Positions 5,357 to 5,895 of a DNA stretch of 5,895 bases are shown one piece after another (the stretch's first letter is position 1; every line of letters starts with the position of its first letter). Source of the DNA: an uncultured Clostridia bacterium (GTDB lineage: Bacteria > Bacillota > Clostridia > Oscillospirales > Ruminococcaceae). The DNA lies in contig CAMNVW010000099.1 in the NCBI GenBank assembly GCA_946563605.1, positions 1 to 5,895 on the forward strand, in the 5' to 3' direction. Below the pieces are notes generated by a model. The model worked only from the letters and a program-made list of their open reading frames with translations. It was not told the origin of the DNA and did no database searches. Both the position numbers and the translations under genes were made by a program.

Positions 5357-5895
5357 ATGAGCGAAAGTTTCAGCGAAAGCTATAAGGCAGCCGGCGTGGA
5401 CGTAACAGCCGGATATAGAGCAGTTGAATTGATGAAGGCACACGTTGCAAGAACCATGACAGCAGGCATGATGACCGGAATCGGCGGCTTCGGCGGAGCT
5501 TTTGAGCTGGATATGACCGGAATCACAAAGCCGGTTCTGGTTTCCGGTACAGACGGTGTCGGCACCAAGCTGAAGATTGCATTTTTGCTTGACAAACATG
5601 ATACTGTCGGCATCGACTGCGTAGCAATGTGTGTCAACGACATCATCTGCTGCGGCGCAAAACCACTGATCTTCCTTGACTATATCGCACTGGGCAAAAA
5701 CATTCCGGAAAAGGTAGCTGACATCGTAAAAGGCGTTGCAGACGGCTGCGTCGAAACAGGATGCGCTCTGGTCGGCGGCGAAACTGCTGAGATGCCTGGC
5801 TTCTATCCGGTTGACGAATACGATGTTGCCGGCTTCAGCGTAGGTGTAGTAGACAAAGAGAAGATGATCGATCCTGAAAATGTACAGCCAGGGGA
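5357..5895 (+). CDS. purM: Phosphoribosylformylglycinamidine cyclo-ligase (AIR synthetase), 3' end cut by window
   Basis: PurM closes the imidazole ring of FGAM with ATP to make AIR, the substrate of PurE. The window contains 179 codons of an enzyme that is usually about 340 residues long; the frame is open to the last base. Visible motifs are AAGVDVTAGY (11-20), GIGGFGGAFEL (41-51), the ATP and substrate string SGTDGVGTKL (63-72), GIDCVAMCVNDI (85-96), LVGGETAEMPGFY (138-150) and DVAGFSVGVV (156-165). The ATG at 5357 has AAAGGA (5341-5346) ten bases ahead. It follows purF by 33 bases with no terminator and is surely in the same operon. The missing part lies beyond the window edge and is not a true truncation. 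Confidence 0.96.
   Translation, partial: MSESFSESYKAAGVDVTAGYRAVELMKAHVARTMTAGMMTGIGGFGGAFELDMTGITKPVLVSGTDGVGTKLKIAFLLDKHDTVGIDCVAMCVNDIICCGAKPLIFLDYIALGKNIPEKVADIVKGVADGCVETGCALVGGETAEMPGFYPVDEYDVAGFSVGVVDKEKMIDPENVQPG

Noticed and set aside
3776..5599. A 607-codon open frame on the minus strand across purF
   Set aside because: It lies fully antisense to purF and the start of purM, its product is rich in Cys, His and Phe without any recognisable domain, and it arises from the codon bias of the + strand gene.

Overview
The window looks like a chromosomal segment of a low-to-mid GC anaerobic Firmicute, most likely a clostridial gut bacterium of the Oscillospiraceae/Ruminococcaceae type. The grounds are the gene order purE-purC-purF-purM without purK or purB, strong AGGAGG-like ribosome binding sites, a Bacillus/Clostridium-type PurF with a short propeptide and Fe-S cysteines, and protein sequences that read like this group. 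The species cannot be fixed from the sequence alone.

Layout, all genes on the + strand. Positions 1-310 have no convincing gene. They hold a dense block of hairpins (1-122), a short tandem repeat (223-246) and a long stem-loop (255-300). A sigma-A-type promoter (311-339) and a structured leader (351-397) lead into an nfeD-like membrane gene (420-872) that carries an in-frame TAG at a position where the family normally has glutamate. A stomatin/SPFH gene follows (901-1851), and a strong hairpin terminator (1861-1897) closes this two-gene unit. NfeD and SPFH proteins usually work as a membrane-scaffold pair, so the broken nfeD beside an intact partner is notable.

Positions 1852-2423 have no protein gene but are rich in signals: a promoter with 17-bp spacing (2087-2115) overlapped by an inverted repeat, a structured RNA of about 250 nt (about 2122-2369) that I read tentatively as a 6S RNA, and an intrinsic terminator at its 3' end. 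A distal segment of the same RNA can pair with the left half of that terminator, so the region could also act as a leader attenuator. No separate promoter is visible between the terminator and purE, so the purine genes may depend on read-through.

The purine operon then runs purE (2424-2933), purC (3026-3736), purF (3896-5323) and purM (5357 to the window end, truncated). PurF makes phosphoribosylamine from PRPP (step 1), PurM makes AIR (step 5), PurE carboxylates AIR (step 6) and PurC adds aspartate to give SAICAR (step 7 in the usual ten-step count). The 159-bp purC-purF spacer carries strong, mutually exclusive hairpins.

The items most worth a second look are the nonsense codon in nfeD, the loss of the normally conserved glutamine-binding arginine in PurF (Leu84 in the GHVLYAAK stretch), and the candidate 6S RNA/attenuator ahead of purE. 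I found no sign of a wholly new defence or mobile system in this window.
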